Shown piece by piece: positions 38,401-44,236 of a stretch of 47,201 bases of DNA. The stretch is from positions 545,617 to 592,817 of the forward strand of contig MNCI01025132.1 of assembly GCA_015680685.1 (NCBI GenBank). The letters are read 5' to 3'. The notes under the pieces were generated by a model. That model did no database searches. It was not told the DNA's origin and saw only the letters and a list, made by a program, of their open reading frames with translations. Source of the stretch: Gnetum montanum (lineage: Eukaryota; Streptophyta; Gnetopsida; Gnetales; Gnetaceae). Positions within the stretch are counted from its first letter, which is position 1, and the number at the start of each line of letters is the position of its first letter. The translations under genes and the position numbers were made by a program.

Positions 38401-40011
38401 GATAAATCTTAACCTTAATGGTTAGAACAGTTTACTTACATCAATCAGGTTAATGTTGTGTCCTGTGTGCTATAACGTATAACGTAATAATGCTATAGGC
38501 AAGGATAAATGTGTGTAAGCTTTTTCTTTCCTAAATTAGTTGTGTCAGTGTAATGTTTAAGGTATGACGTGCTCTGTTGTGATTAACAGTACATTTTTAT
38601 ATAATTGATTAAACTATTAAATTATTTTACGATTTTTACATCTGTTCTAGTTAGAATTTATGATACGTTAATAATTCACGTTGAAGGTTGTGAAGTGTGA
38701 ATAATTAATTATAAATTAACATTTTCTTGAGTGAACTCAGGAAGGATTCTATTAAGAGAAACTGCACATTGCGTGTACAATGACAAAATGGGGAAGACAA
38801 GGACCAGCTGGCCCTCCTGGTAAAATTGGGCTCATCTTCCCCACCCATAACCTGTAAAAGAGTTTACAAATAAAAAATACCGTGGGGTTGCACGCTAAAC
38901 TAGGGATACTCTTTCTGGTCTTACTACCCTTCCCTACGTTCTAAGCTCCAAAAAGGAGAAAGAGGGGAACAAATACATCATGATCCATTCACAGTCCGCA
39001 GGCTGCACAATGGATAATGTTCCTGAGGTATTGCTCATGCTGGTATATGATTTGCAACCAGGCCGAGTTCTTTGGAAGAATTTGATATGCCTCTGTGATC
39101 ATGAGGAATAGCTGGCCACCCCAAAGTTTTTGTTTCAAATCTGGGGGGCTGTTGCAAATTCTTCAGAAACTATGACATAATCAATGTTTCATGCTATAAT
39201 ATGGTAATTATCTCTGTTATGTCCTGAAATTGCAAGATAAACTTTTTACAATCTACTAAGGAAAAATAGTCAGATTTAAACAGGGCCATACCTGATGTCT
39301 TGCACTATTTGGCTAATTTTATTTTAGCCACAGAAATGCCCTCTTAATTTTTCATTCTGCTAGGCCATTTCCTCCATGAAGGAGGGTAGATATCTGACTG
39401 CAACGTACAGGATTAAAATCTTGCAGTAAAGAAGTCAATTTTCTGTTTTTGCGTAGCATGGTATTTGACATATGAGCTGCCATATAAGTTTTTTTTTTCT
39501 TTTTTTTTTGAATATATTGATTAACATAACAAAAAAGAAATTCTGTTGGCTTTTTCCAGGTATCACATTACATCTTTCTGAAGAATTGTCTCAGGCAGAG
39601 GATGTATATAAAAAGGCACTAAGCATTGCAGCTACTGATCAAATGCATGCAATACTTTCAAATTTGGGAAACTTGTATAGACAACAACAGAGGTTTGCCG
39701 ATGCCTACCAAGTGTTTTCCAAGGCTCTGGAAATTTGTCCTAGCTACGCACCTGCTTGCAATAATCTTGGCCTGTTGTACATAGTTCAAGGAAATTGGCA
39801 AAATGCAATTTCTTACTTTGATAAAGCACTTCTTGCAGATCAGATGTTGGATGTGGCCAAATCAAATAAAATAAAGGCACTAGCCTTGTGCCATAATACC
39901 ATAGACACAGCCTCACCCATTGCAGAAAATTTACGGCATCCCTTTACACAGGTATCAGAAAATACTGCAAACGTGATGATCATTGCTAAGAATTGTAATG
40001 ATTCAGACTGA
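2013..40011 (+). CDS. Multi-TPR protein gene, 11 coding exons over 38 kb
   Basis: Spliced CDS: 2013-2494, 8284-8494, 8867-8959, 9038-9145, 11817-11987, 12126-12214, 15448-15569, 25035-25216, 34018-34302, 38063-38210, 39560-40011. All introns are GT-AG and phases match at every junction, giving 780 residues. Residues 1-160 are low complexity (Ser, Gln, Asp/Gly runs and an Ala-Ser repeat). From about 244 onward are TPR helices: about 244-277, 338-371, 372-405, 462-495, 590-623, 624-657, 659-692 and 693-726, with typical W/L/G/Y/A/P positions such as WNSLGFLLLKSG and NLGNLYRQQQRFADAY. No catalytic domain is visible, so the protein is probably a scaffold or adaptor. I believe the closest family is the plant TPR protein group that includes Arabidopsis At5g63200; this is from memory and unverified. 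The ATG has a good context (GCCATGG). Introns make up about 94 percent of the gene and are filled with retroelements, yet every exon is clean, which indicates selection. Confidence 0.88.
2361..2396 (+). repeat. In-frame hexamer microsatellite (Ala-Ser)
   Basis: Three GCATCT units, two GCCTCT units and GCCGCC encode an alternating Ala-Ser run ending in Ala-Ala. A hexamer length keeps the frame whenever the copy number changes, so this segment is probably length-polymorphic. Confidence 0.85.
2862..3630 (+). pseudogene. Ty3 reverse transcriptase C-terminus and RNase H remnant
   Basis: The catalytic FFDDI motif occurs near 2915-2930. It is followed by thumb residues with the YLGHMVS motif near 3050, then FLGLAHFYSRF near 3120. 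RNase H-like pieces follow: MKVDASGLALGG near 3315, KLNEARQKYNIDE near 3390 and KANVVADVLSR near 3585. These appear in different frames with internal stops, so several frameshifts separate them. Residues before the RT active site are missing. Confidence 0.8.
3690..3881 (+). pseudogene. Ty3 integrase zinc-binding (H2C2) segment
   Basis: The reading includes GVLFKSGKVYVPKCD and then AGHTGKDKTIELVSR, the usual lead-in to the H2C2 zinc-binding region of Ty3 integrases. It is cut off at about 3878 by an insertion and resumes at about 4835. Confidence 0.78.
3904..4087. repeat. Two-copy tandem repeat, period about 88 bp
   Basis: CCCAACCATACAAG at 3904 recurs at 3992, followed in both copies by ACACAAGC, CACATGACCA, a TGGATG/AGATGAGG stretch, and CTAGTTAA. 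Divergence is roughly 20-25 percent by eye. Confidence 0.65.
4516..4623. repeat. Inverted repeat, about 20-bp arms
   Basis: TTGCAATGATCATAAACAAT at 4516-4535 pairs with ATTGCTTATGATCACATTGC near 4602-4622 with a few mismatches and an about 66-base loop. It may be an internal hairpin of the inserted element. Confidence 0.6.
4845..5500 (+). pseudogene. Ty3 integrase catalytic core remnant
   Basis: WPSMIVDVAKFVKGCNICQ carries the remaining zinc-binding CxxC. It is followed by WESLSMNFVSGIPKT near 4960, VSDRESRFTWHFW near 5125 (core Asp) and SAYCPQLDGQ near 5200. A stop and frameshift lie near 5050. Domain order is normal, with DD-like residues still visible. Confidence 0.85.
5500..6000 (+). pseudogene. 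Ty3 integrase C-terminal GPF module and chromodomain remnant
   Basis: VGDLVWICLNKKRL, then KKKGPFKIKVKVNDNAFEI and VFNVADLT, form the integrase C-terminal GPY/F module. After in-frame stops, a chromodomain-like EYLVHWEV with LEDALWVYETKLAKW follows at about 5890-5970. This places the element among the chromoviruses. Confidence 0.75.
6010..6400 (+). repeat. Probable 3' LTR of the Ty3 element (end not resolved)
   Basis: A purine-rich stretch (GAAGAGGAGATCGGG, about 6017-6031) could be the polypurine tract. Downstream, CCTATAAAAG near 6216 looks like an LTR TATA box. No 5' LTR copy exists for comparison, so the boundary is uncertain. Confidence 0.5.
6401..7872. other. Intron 1 sequence without recognised features
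   Basis: Part may still belong to the Ty3 LTR or its flank. Otherwise it is AT-rich, with no coding signal or family I recognise. Confidence 0.35.
7876..8115. mobile_element. Tourist-like (PIF/Harbinger) MITE, 240 bp
   Basis: The termini are GGGCATGTTTGGTT and its exact inverse, a 14-bp perfect terminal inverted repeat. TTA flanks both ends (7873-7875 and 8116-8118), the target duplication typical of PIF/Harbinger Tourist elements. The interior is non-coding and partly self-complementary (several ATTCATGAATC-like words). It lies 168 bp before exon 2. Confidence 0.88.
8284..8494 (+). CDS. TPR gene exon 2
   Basis: Completes an Arg codon and reads 70 further codons into GCG|GTACGT, a strong donor in phase 0. 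The product is a basic stretch followed by a linker with LKALPKFKG and PLTWEGRIKSLK, leading into the first TPR helix. The acceptor region is CAGAAG, a tandem NAGNAG acceptor that could include or skip one residue. Confidence 0.88.
8867..8959 (+). CDS. TPR gene exon 3
   Basis: Thirty-one codons, phase 0 at both ends, acceptor TTATAG and donor AAG|GTAAAT. It encodes helix A of a TPR (VYFILGLMYQRSGQPAK). Confidence 0.93.
9038..9145 (+). CDS. TPR gene exon 4
   Basis: Thirty-six codons, phase 0, acceptor CTTCAG and donor CAG|GTAGAAG. It begins with helix B of the TPR started in exon 3 (AVTAFEKSFEIIKQF) and continues as a charged helix. Intron 3 between them is only 78 bp. Confidence 0.93.
9560..9720 (+). 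repeat. SINE-like tRNA-derived repeat, copy 1
   Basis: TGGAGTGATGGTAATGTGCT at 9571 resembles a Pol III A box region, and GGTTTGAGCC at about 9602 resembles a B box (GGTTCGANNCC). The same sequence recurs at 24600-24760. No poly(A) tail is clear. Confidence 0.6.
9940..10230 (-). pseudogene. Ty1/copia gag remnant
   Basis: Read on the minus strand directly downstream of the LTR and PBS, it contains phrases such as LADETTAKGLWKK preceded by a degenerate KGVWQKNLKI segment. These match the copia gag (UBN2-type) region around the usual AKEIWDKL motif. Stops and frame changes make it dead. Confidence 0.65.
10236..10248 (-). other. Retroelement primer-binding site (initiator tRNA-Met type)
   Basis: On the minus strand the sequence two bases after the LTR end is TGGTACCATAGCC, 11 of 13 matches to the common plant copia PBS TGGTATCAGAGCC. 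Confidence 0.75.
10251..10612 (-). mobile_element. Ty1/copia LTR, antisense in intron 4
   Basis: Minus-strand limits are TGTTAACTGCC and GCATCTACA, giving the canonical TG...CA ends. A TATA-like TATTTAAATAAG lies near 10436-10447, followed by a leader with GTTTTACCATGTAAATCC. A PBS and gag remnant follow in the proper order, so this is a 5' LTR of a truncated element. Its transcription would run against the host gene. Confidence 0.8.
10613..11816. other. Rest of intron 4, nothing recognised
   Basis: AT-rich non-coding sequence with no repeats or genes that I can support, ending in the pyrimidine-rich tract of the exon 5 acceptor. Confidence 0.4.
11817..11987 (+). CDS. TPR gene exon 5
   Basis: Fifty-seven codons, phase 0. 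The acceptor TTTTAG at 11811-11816 has a long upstream pyrimidine tract and is the only nearby AG that keeps phase with exon 4. Reading starts CLLQRSMGDNY and runs to a TPR helix (WNSLGFLLLKSG). The donor is CAG|GTGTTA. Confidence 0.9.
12126..12214 (+). CDS. TPR gene exon 6
   Basis: Eighty-nine bases, ending in phase 2 (AG). It encodes helix B of one TPR (SAISILLSILEVVPDN) and helix A of the next (TLSNLGVAYLH). The acceptor TTTCAG follows a pyrimidine-rich tract. The donor is ACAG|GTACAT. Confidence 0.93.
12215..15447. other. Intron 6, mostly unrecognised
   Basis: AT-rich sequence without convincing coding potential. A 39-bp direct repeat occurs at 13777-13895. Around 14600-14770 there are irregular repeats of a GGAC-containing word (AAGGACCT, TACGGACTTG, TAAGGACCTT), of unknown meaning. 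Confidence 0.4.
13777..13895. repeat. 39-bp direct repeat, period 80
   Basis: CAACATAAATACAGATTGC... at 13777-13815 recurs at 13857-13895 with four mismatches (A/G, T/C, G/C, A/G). The shared ATTCAACATAA words around it suggest a local duplication. Confidence 0.8.
15448..15569 (+). CDS. TPR gene exon 7
   Basis: Its first T completes the Ser codon begun in exon 6, and it ends on a single G (phase 1). It encodes the rest of a TPR (SGQVDAAACCFQSVL) and a further helix (LINYGVILLCKYG). The donor is GCAG|GTAGAG. Confidence 0.93.
15740..15880 (-). mobile_element. Probable LINE 3' end fragment
   Basis: On the minus strand it ends CTGTTAATACAACCCTGATCC, then TTTCTCCAAAAGG and an A-rich run. This resembles the 3' end of the LINE at 16195 (CTGTTAATACATCCCAGCC, TTTCTAGAAAAA), so it is probably a short 5'-truncated copy. 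Confidence 0.5.
16493..16918 (+). mobile_element. Nested plus-strand retroposon with poly(A) and target duplication
   Basis: The insert starts TTTGGGGTTTGG and ends in a run of about 15 A residues. It is flanked by AAAAGTGAGTGG (16481-16492) and AAAAGTAAGTGG (16919-16930), an 11-of-12 target-site duplication. It is about 426 bp, G/T-rich and non-coding, fitting a 5'-truncated LINE 3' UTR. It lies inside the minus-strand LINE and is therefore younger. Confidence 0.75.
17000..18370 (-). pseudogene. LINE 3' module: WKGD/HFAFLK domain and coiled coil
   Basis: The minus-strand reading includes LCQWKGDQTRFRG near 18260-18300 and HFAFLKCLQLEQ near 18000-18050, then NLPHFF. Downstream to about 17020 the frame is rich in Glu/Lys/Gln (EEVEKQLKEKAK, LEEILHRQVELQRLNE). 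The same two motifs occur in the same order in the plus LINE at 29200-29620. It contains several stops. Confidence 0.6.
18586..18981 (-). pseudogene. LINE zf-RVT region
   Basis: The open frame of 131 codons has WKDRLLENIKVFLQLIYKNA, then TKQFLTQRDI and a degenerate Cys-poor tail (ECLFLMNVPSPAKY). This matches the zf-RVT segment that follows the RT in plant L1 LINEs, with the zinc ligands largely lost. Confidence 0.7.
19442..19675 (-). pseudogene. LINE reverse transcriptase N-terminal fragment
   Basis: The reading RLIAPITHEAFWSAISSMK is followed by ALGPSRWLIEFFK. This corresponds to the finger region (usually KAPGPDGWP) of plant LINE RTs and aligns with ELNDAMGSMKGGKAP in the plus LINE at about 27290-27350. 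Confidence 0.78.
20041..22380. other. Intron 7 middle, nothing firmly identified
   Basis: AT-rich. A weak internal duplication of roughly 110 bp is visible around 20950-21150 (both halves end GTGGATATCCCTCAA or GTGGCTATCCCTCAA). A short open stretch at 22140-22298 (DDPEMCALKRVYIQLCKGKG) matches nothing I know. Confidence 0.35.
22385..23165. repeat. Inverted-repeat-bounded segment
   Basis: On the minus strand 22431-22390 reads CCTACCCCCCTATTATTGAA, then CCTTCCAAAATTTTG. On the plus strand 23123-23158 reads CCTGCCCCTTTACTATTCAA, then CCTTCCCCAAAACTTCG. The arms are about 35 bp and roughly 80 percent identical. The left arm is followed by GTATCAGAGTC and the right by TGGTGTCAAGA, both PBS-like, so each arm could be an LTR end. 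Confidence 0.45.
22400..24510 (-). pseudogene. Unrecognised decayed coding-like region
   Basis: On the minus strand long runs stay open in a coherent order: HPLEYMSFEKKGKQKNH near 24430, a basic Lys/Arg/Glu stretch (KGKQRKRTKKVQRKNSEQQ) near 24000, a coiled-coil-like stretch (SDLKENLSRRIADTQKERAE) near 23500, and MILVHRDDLNLAMGAQENA near 23000. Stops are interspersed. I do not recognise the family. It may be a retrocopy of a host gene or a retroelement ORF. Confidence 0.35.
24600..24760 (+). repeat. SINE-like tRNA-derived repeat, copy 2
   Basis: It shares TGGAGTGATG, GGTGCT, GGGTTTGAGC, a GTGCAGCCACT-like word and AAAGAGGTTAGGCTT with the copy at 9560, in the same orientation. The B-box-like GGTTTGAGC lies near 24649. 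Confidence 0.6.
25035..25216 (+). CDS. TPR gene exon 8
   Basis: GT completes the Gly codon left open by exon 7 across a 9465-bp intron. It encodes a glycine- and serine-rich linker, a helix (VAKVAQSCFASAIKVDP) and a TPR helix (LWANLALACSLHGDYKN). The donor is CAG|GTTAAC in phase 0. Confidence 0.93.
26020..26640 (+). pseudogene. LINE endonuclease domain remnant
   Basis: It begins with MKVLSWNYLGQRTPYKRD, the usual M-K-x-x-x-W-N start of plant L1 ORF2 with the residue before the second Gly changed. Further on are LTNFYGAQVWE near 26292, LVDMDIVNYQFTWSNRR near 26495 and VLSRIDCVWIS near 26560. It is interrupted by several stops and frame changes. Confidence 0.75.
26934..28540 (+). pseudogene. 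LINE reverse transcriptase remnant
   Basis: It opens with a 167-codon frame (WLQEGDRQTWFFFSAAKSR, then MGSMKGGKAPRLDGWLIEFF), followed in shifted frames by RIVCIPKI, GDPLSPLLFIITM (about 27888-27925) and YATDTMLL (about 28002-28028). The catalytic YADD is altered to YATD and many stops occur. The end has NFVWLRGRGGGRMHLIRW. Confidence 0.88.
28780..29077 (+). pseudogene. LINE zf-RVT region
   Basis: PKKIKVFIWLIEHNALQVR is followed by CPFCARGLEMEVHFVLQCPY, retaining the C-x2-C...H-x4-C zinc ligands of the zf-RVT domain downstream of plant LINE RTs. It is an open frame of 98 codons and is well preserved. Confidence 0.88.
29119..30300 (+). pseudogene. Extra 3' coding module of the LINE
   Basis: The first frame (from about 29128) has ANWRGDTTEFRGTRIVLTE, then ALYLGTPAMG. 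Next is HFAFLKCMHLEQPINLPKF near 29530, then an acidic/basic coiled-coil part with EEAMAKAKAKERRAWEARW near 29860 and IREEMEHEEERQEREWLE near 30030. Frame changes separate the pieces. The first part resembles the F-R-G...L-G-x-P pattern of plant transposon-associated domains (inference). No RNase H motif was found in its place. Confidence 0.6.
30773..32265 (-). other. Intron 8, TE-derived sequence, weak LINE remnant on minus strand
   Basis: The minus strand at about 31800-31960 reads CPFCTMTQKITSH, which could be a zf-RVT cysteine motif. The rest to about 31400 is broken. No frame is long enough for a firm call. Confidence 0.35.
32266..33000 (+). pseudogene. Charged coiled-coil coding remnant, unrecognised
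   Basis: A 92-codon frame from 32273 is followed, in other frames, by Glu/Lys/Arg-rich stretches (KMEAYIKEEIKAVVKAQAE near 32510 and KKEHEDC...REHKEDLRR near 32830-32880). The composition resembles the coiled-coil end of the LINE 3' module at 29860-30130, so it may be another copy of that part. There is no sequence identity I can demonstrate by eye. Confidence 0.4.
33001..34017. other. End of intron 8
   Basis: Non-coding. It includes an A-rich tract at about 33760-33870 and a TATAAGAGGGG word near 33434 that could be an LTR or LINE remnant. No other feature is supported. Confidence 0.35.
34018..34302 (+). CDS. TPR gene exon 9
   Basis: Ninety-five codons, phase 0, acceptor ATTCAG and donor CAG|GTACAT. 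The product is helical and rich in Ala and Glu (SVAAYEMASILRE, AWGGLALVEKEQHESA), consistent with a degenerate TPR/helical spacer between the central and C-terminal TPR blocks. Confidence 0.92.
34782..34953. other. Assembly gap (172 N)
   Basis: A run of 172 unknown bases inside intron 9. GC content changes abruptly across it, from AT-rich on the left to very GC-rich LINE sequence on the right, so the gap probably falls at or near the 5' end of that LINE. Confidence 0.98.
34954..36660 (+). mobile_element. GC-rich LINE 5' part: ORF1 (DUF4283-like) and endonuclease start
   Basis: Read through a few frameshifts and stops, 35190-35700 gives MQWSLIGQFVSLGAYPW, RSLSEELLLFIFLTQQAR, ARGLALTPW and EMWNLEFLERMAGFFGEF. 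This is the DUF4283-type domain of plant L1 ORF1. From 36270 it begins ORF2 (MKIFNWNYRG, TPYKRNT, LQETKLQ, LTNFYGA). It stops at about 36660 within the endonuclease. Being truncated at the 3' side is unusual for a LINE. It is less decayed and much more GC-rich than the other copies. Confidence 0.8.
36661..38062. other. AT-rich end of intron 9
   Basis: Strongly AT-rich, especially 37450-37960. There are no coding frames or recognisable elements. It ends at the TTGACAG acceptor of exon 10. Confidence 0.45.
38063..38210 (+). CDS. TPR gene exon 10
   Basis: Forty-nine codons plus one base (phase 1), acceptor TTGACAG, donor CTAG|GTATCG. It encodes a complete TPR (VHWHQLGLHTLCKMQFKDAQ) and the start of the next (WSNLG). 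Confidence 0.94.
38740..39165 (-). mobile_element. Possible 5'-truncated retroposon in intron 10
   Basis: A GC-richer block inside an AT-rich intron. Its minus-strand end, CTCTTAATAGAATCCTTCCT, resembles the LINE 3' ends near 15760 and 16200 (CTGTTAATACATCCCAGCC). No protein is recognised and no target duplication was found. Confidence 0.4.
39560..40011 (+). CDS. TPR gene exon 11 (terminal)
   Basis: GT completes the Gly codon after a strong CTTTTTCCAG acceptor. It encodes three consecutive canonical TPRs and a short tail ending at TGA 40009-40011. A potential donor, ACACAG|GTATCAG, lies at 39951/39952 in phase 0, so an alternative ending with a further exon cannot be excluded. I found no downstream exon for it. 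Confidence 0.9.
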
Positions 40012-43000
40012 TCGCATTCAACAAAAGCAGATACAGTAATTATTTGCTTATTATCAATTTTTCCTTCTCTGCTTTTAGTTTGATGTTGTAATATAGTGGA
40101 GAAAAGACATATCAATTGAAAGCTTTCCTTGCAAACCTGCAGATAAATGTTTTTAAACAGTCACAAAATGTATATGGTGGGGAAGTTTTAGGGCCTGTTT
40201 AGTTGGGTGAGTCTAAAAGATGTTGAATCAGTGGAGATGCTGAGTTTTACGCCTAGCTAAAATCTAAATAGAATTTGAAAAAACAAAACTAAAGAAATGG
40301 TGGACGCAACATGAATCTAAAGATTAATCTAGGTAAACCTCTACGGAATTAAGTAAAACTAAATAATTTTCTAAATATAATGGGTAGATTTTGCCAATCA
40401 AGTATGTGAAGAGTGGCAGCGACCTAAATGTTAAACCTAAACTACTTGATCCTTCCCTCTTTCAGTTGAAAGAATGATGCTACTCTAAATTCATATATTT
40501 AGAACAGTTAGGGGAGAATTTACAAAGTTGAAAACATTACTTTTAAAATCATTAATTTTTTATTTAAATCAAATGTATTAATAAAAGTGGTCAGCACAAA
40601 CTCTAATGCAGCGATTCATCACTTGGGCATTGAATCATCAGCCATCATCAGCCATTGTCAAACATCGGTTTGATGTCATTTGTAACTTCTATAATATCTT
40701 TTTCTTATACAAATTTGCTGTAAAGTTTTTTTCTTGAAATATCACAGTTATGGAGGATCCTAATTTAGCTCTAACCATTTCTTTTTAGAGAATGACTCTA
40801 CATTGACTAGTCTCAAAAACTCACATTTTTTTTGACTTTTCTTGAAGTTCGAGATTTTTGTAAATTGTTTTGGTTAAATGAGGGAATTGTCATGTCTCAA
40901 ATCATTAAGGTTTATGGATTTTGATGAATTTTATTCATTCTAAAGTGAAGGTTTTCATCAAAGTTCAAATCCACCTTGGGCATTGTGATGTTTTAATGGA
41001 GTTGTAGTTGTGAATGACAAAGGCTATTTGAGCATGCACTTCCCATAGCAAACTCTTGACCACAAATAACCTCTCCAATCAAGATGGTTGTAGACGCCTT
41101 ACTAGTCGAATGTCAAAACAAGCACAAGTCAATAGAATGTGTATTAGCCAATTGCAATTATTCCTTCTACATTCTCACATTCTTGGAAATAAACATTTAC
41201 AATGAATCAATGAGGTGACATGGCAATAGAAAGAGGGGTAGAGAATTAGGGACATGATGTAACTAGTGCATAAACACAATGTATGTCATATGTAAAATGT
41301 GATTAATGAGAATCACTTTACCCTTCTATCTTAACTTGAGAGTAAGTCATACCTATTCCAATAGCATTGCATTATATATATCCAAAAGTGCCATTCTAGG
41401 ATCAATTGAAAAGGTAACATAACTACAAGATTGACTTGTTAGTTTGTTTAGGGAATGAAGATGAAGCACATGAATTAGTAGTTAATTAAAATGTTGCCTT
41501 GCATCATTGCAAGGGGCATTGCATAAGATGGGATCAATAGGTAACATTTTGAGACTCATTGAAAATGACATTACATCTTAGGAGGGTGTTGGACTCGAAA
41601 ATGGCATTACATCTTAGAATTTCATTGGTGAACATAAAGACTAAACAATAATCTACTACTACTATGAGAGTGTGTAGTGTTAGCACAATAGGCCTTAGGT
41701 GTTTAGTTCACTAGAGTTGAGCTTGGAGTGGTGTGAGGAAGCTAACCCTGTATAGCACCATGAACTAGAGCTTGGTTAAGGTAGTTCATTGGTAAAACAA
41801 AAATATAACATGAGTCATGGTGATAGTTGCAAGGGAGATTGTGACACTAGAGTGGAGCATACAATAGGTTGAGAAAGCTAACCCCAAATGGCACCATGAA
41901 TTAGAGCTTGGTTAAGGTGGTTCATTGGTAAAACAAGTTAAACATGAGTATGATGGTAGTTGCAGTGGAGATTGTGAGCTTGAGCATGGGTCATAGTGGT
42001 TTGGCAAAACTAGAAACAAATAGGCAAAATATCACTAGTAAAATTGTGAACTAACATATTCTTGGTATAATGAGTCATGATGAGGGAGAAACAACGATCG
42101 TGAATTATAATATTCCATCTATAAATTGATCACAAGCTAATATATGAGGCAATGATTGTGGTGACAAGGGGGACTATGAGTCACAATATGCTTAGAAAAC
42201 TCTCAAGAACAACTGCAAGTAGACCGTGAGAGAAGTATGAGGTCATGCTTTACACAATATTGCACACAACAAAGCATAATTAACTTCAAATTTGAATCTT
42301 AAGGATGAATTAAGGCTTGATTCTTCATGAATATGATAGAGGAGATTCTTTAAAGTTTAGGTCAAACATTACAAATTACATGTATGCATATTTTCATGAG
42401 ATTCAATAACAAATTCAAGGGTTTTATGCTATGTCCATGCAAATTCACTTTAATTGATATTCAAATAAGAAACTAACACTTTATATAAGGTCTAGATATG
42501 AAATTGAGTGTCCAAAACTAGTTGCAACATTTATACATTAATTATTCTTCAAGCATCTATGTCATATGCATTTCAATTTGGTTTAAACTTGTGAGACAAA
42601 GGGGGATTTGGAATAGACTTGAAACTAGAGCTTTAAAATACCCATAAATTACTTGGAATTTGTGGCAATAACTTTAAATATATCAAAGATCTTGCATCCT
42701 CAATGTTGAGGGTTGTTAGTCAAGGAATATGAGAGAATTTTTGTTAGAACAATGAGCAGTGGAATTTTAATCATTCAAATTCATTCATGGAGAGCATAGA
42801 AACCTTACTTGCATAATATTCATATGAAATTGTAAATCTAAACATGAGGTAAACATCACTTGTAAAGTTAGAAGTGTAATTGAAACCATTAGAAGAACAT
42901 GCAATATATGTGAGATAACATGCAAGATTGAGGGAAACTCGAGAATTTTTTCTAGAAAATTAAGGGTGAGTAATTATGATAATTATATTGTGACAAATAT

Positions 43001-44050
43001 AAGGATGAGAGTAAATTGAGGATCACTTCATTGAGAAATTTATACTGCAAGAATGCAACGAAAGAAAGAAATAGCACACAAGAAACTTAAGGAACTTTCA
43101 CCATAACTAGTACTTTTATTCACCACAACTTCAAAACAAAAGTGCTCTTATCGAGCTACGTGTAAGGGTTGAAGCTTAATTTTTAGCTTGAGGGGCTTTA
43201 CATTTAGCATGAGCATTACATGAAGACACATTGCCCTAACATTCCACTTTTAGACATTTGCACATAAAACTTACTCTTTGACTTTTAAAACATAACGTGG
43301 ACTTTTAACTATTAGAAATTCAACATGATGCTAAAACATAAAGATAAGGATTAAATGCAAGGACAAACTTGCAACCGTAGAGGATGAGCCAAAGTGAAGG
43401 AACTACACGAAGATTTACATGATGGACACATTTCACATAACCGATTGATAAAATCTAGAGTGAGAAAATGCTTAAGTTTTATGAAAGTATACCCTTGGTT
43501 AAATAATGTGAAGGTACATATAATCATTAGTTTTTGTTAGAGTATAATTCTTATTTAAAGACATGGGGTTATATATAATCTAGATTAACAAAGTACCATT
43601 AGATGTAACAAAAATAAGTCATACAAACTTTTTTTATTATCTTTTTGGAATCTTCAAAAACTGTTGTAGATCTCTGGTAAGGTTAATCTATCTCCCACTT
43701 GGTATCCTCATCCAATGTAAACTACACTAAGCCTGCTGATTGATTAATCTGTGAGATCTAATTCATATAAACTCAATTGAAGCTTGTTGATTAACTTGCC
43801 AAATCTAATTCAAATTTTAGTTATAAGATAAGAAACTTACGAATCAAGCCAATTCTCTTTAATATTCTTGAGGTGAGGCAAAATTTTCTCTCCTTCAACA
43901 TTTGACCATATTTTTCTAACTTAGGTATCTAAACCAAAAACCAAAATCAAAGAATAATACAGTAATATTTCTAAAATCATGACGATTGGCTGCAGAATAA
44001 GTCACATTAAATCGCAGTAGTTCACATATACACACACAGGGTCTTTCAAT
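40012..44050. other. Intergenic region between the TPR and VQ genes
   Basis: AT-rich sequence without supported genes. The 3' UTR of the TPR gene must occupy the first part, but no canonical AATAAA is evident in the first 150 bp. A Tourist-type terminus (GGGCCTGTTTAGTTGG at about 40191) has no partner downstream that I can find. A duplicated block lies at 41735-41977. Confidence 0.5.
41735..41977. repeat. Tandem duplication, period about 136 bp
   Basis: GAGGAAGCTAACCC...ATTGTGA at 41735-41844 recurs at 41871-41977, sharing GCACCATGAA, TAGAGCTTGGTTAAGGT and GTTCATTGGTAAAACAA. The copies are roughly 85 percent identical by eye. Confidence 0.8.
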
Positions 44051-44060
44051 GTAATAAAGC

Positions 44061-44066
44061 TTTATT
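44061..44066 (-). terminator. Poly(A) signal of the VQ gene
   Basis: AATAAA on the minus strand, about 170 bp beyond the stop codon, followed by GCTTTATT. It is a plausible near-upstream element for 3' end formation. Confidence 0.6.
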
Positions 44067-44205
44067 TCATTCATTCATATATTGCATCACAGCAAGAAGA
44101 CGGAACCGTCTGATTTTATTGAAACATACACGGCGAATTATTTGGTCCGGCAAAAGAACATTGACAGCAAATTTGGGGTGTTTAGAGGAAGTAGTCAACC
44201 AGGTT

Positions 44206-44235
44206 GAGGCTGAGGCTGAGGCTGAGGCTGAGGCT
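44206..44235. repeat. (GAGGCT)5 hexamer microsatellite in the VQ gene 3' UTR
   Basis: Five perfect GAGGCT units (AGCCTC on the sense strand of the VQ gene). The array starts immediately after the stop codon at 44237-44239. Confidence 0.9.
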
Positions 44236-44236
44236 G

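Noticed and set aside
39472-39559. Using the Met at 39472 as the start of a separate TPR gene
   Set aside because: The 29 codons before 39560 are a Phe-rich translation of the polypyrimidine tract of intron 10. The acceptor at 39559 fits exon 10 in phase.
40191-40640. Second Tourist-like MITE starting GGGCCTGTTTAGTTGG
   Set aside because: No matching inverted terminus or target duplication was found downstream; at most a truncated copy.
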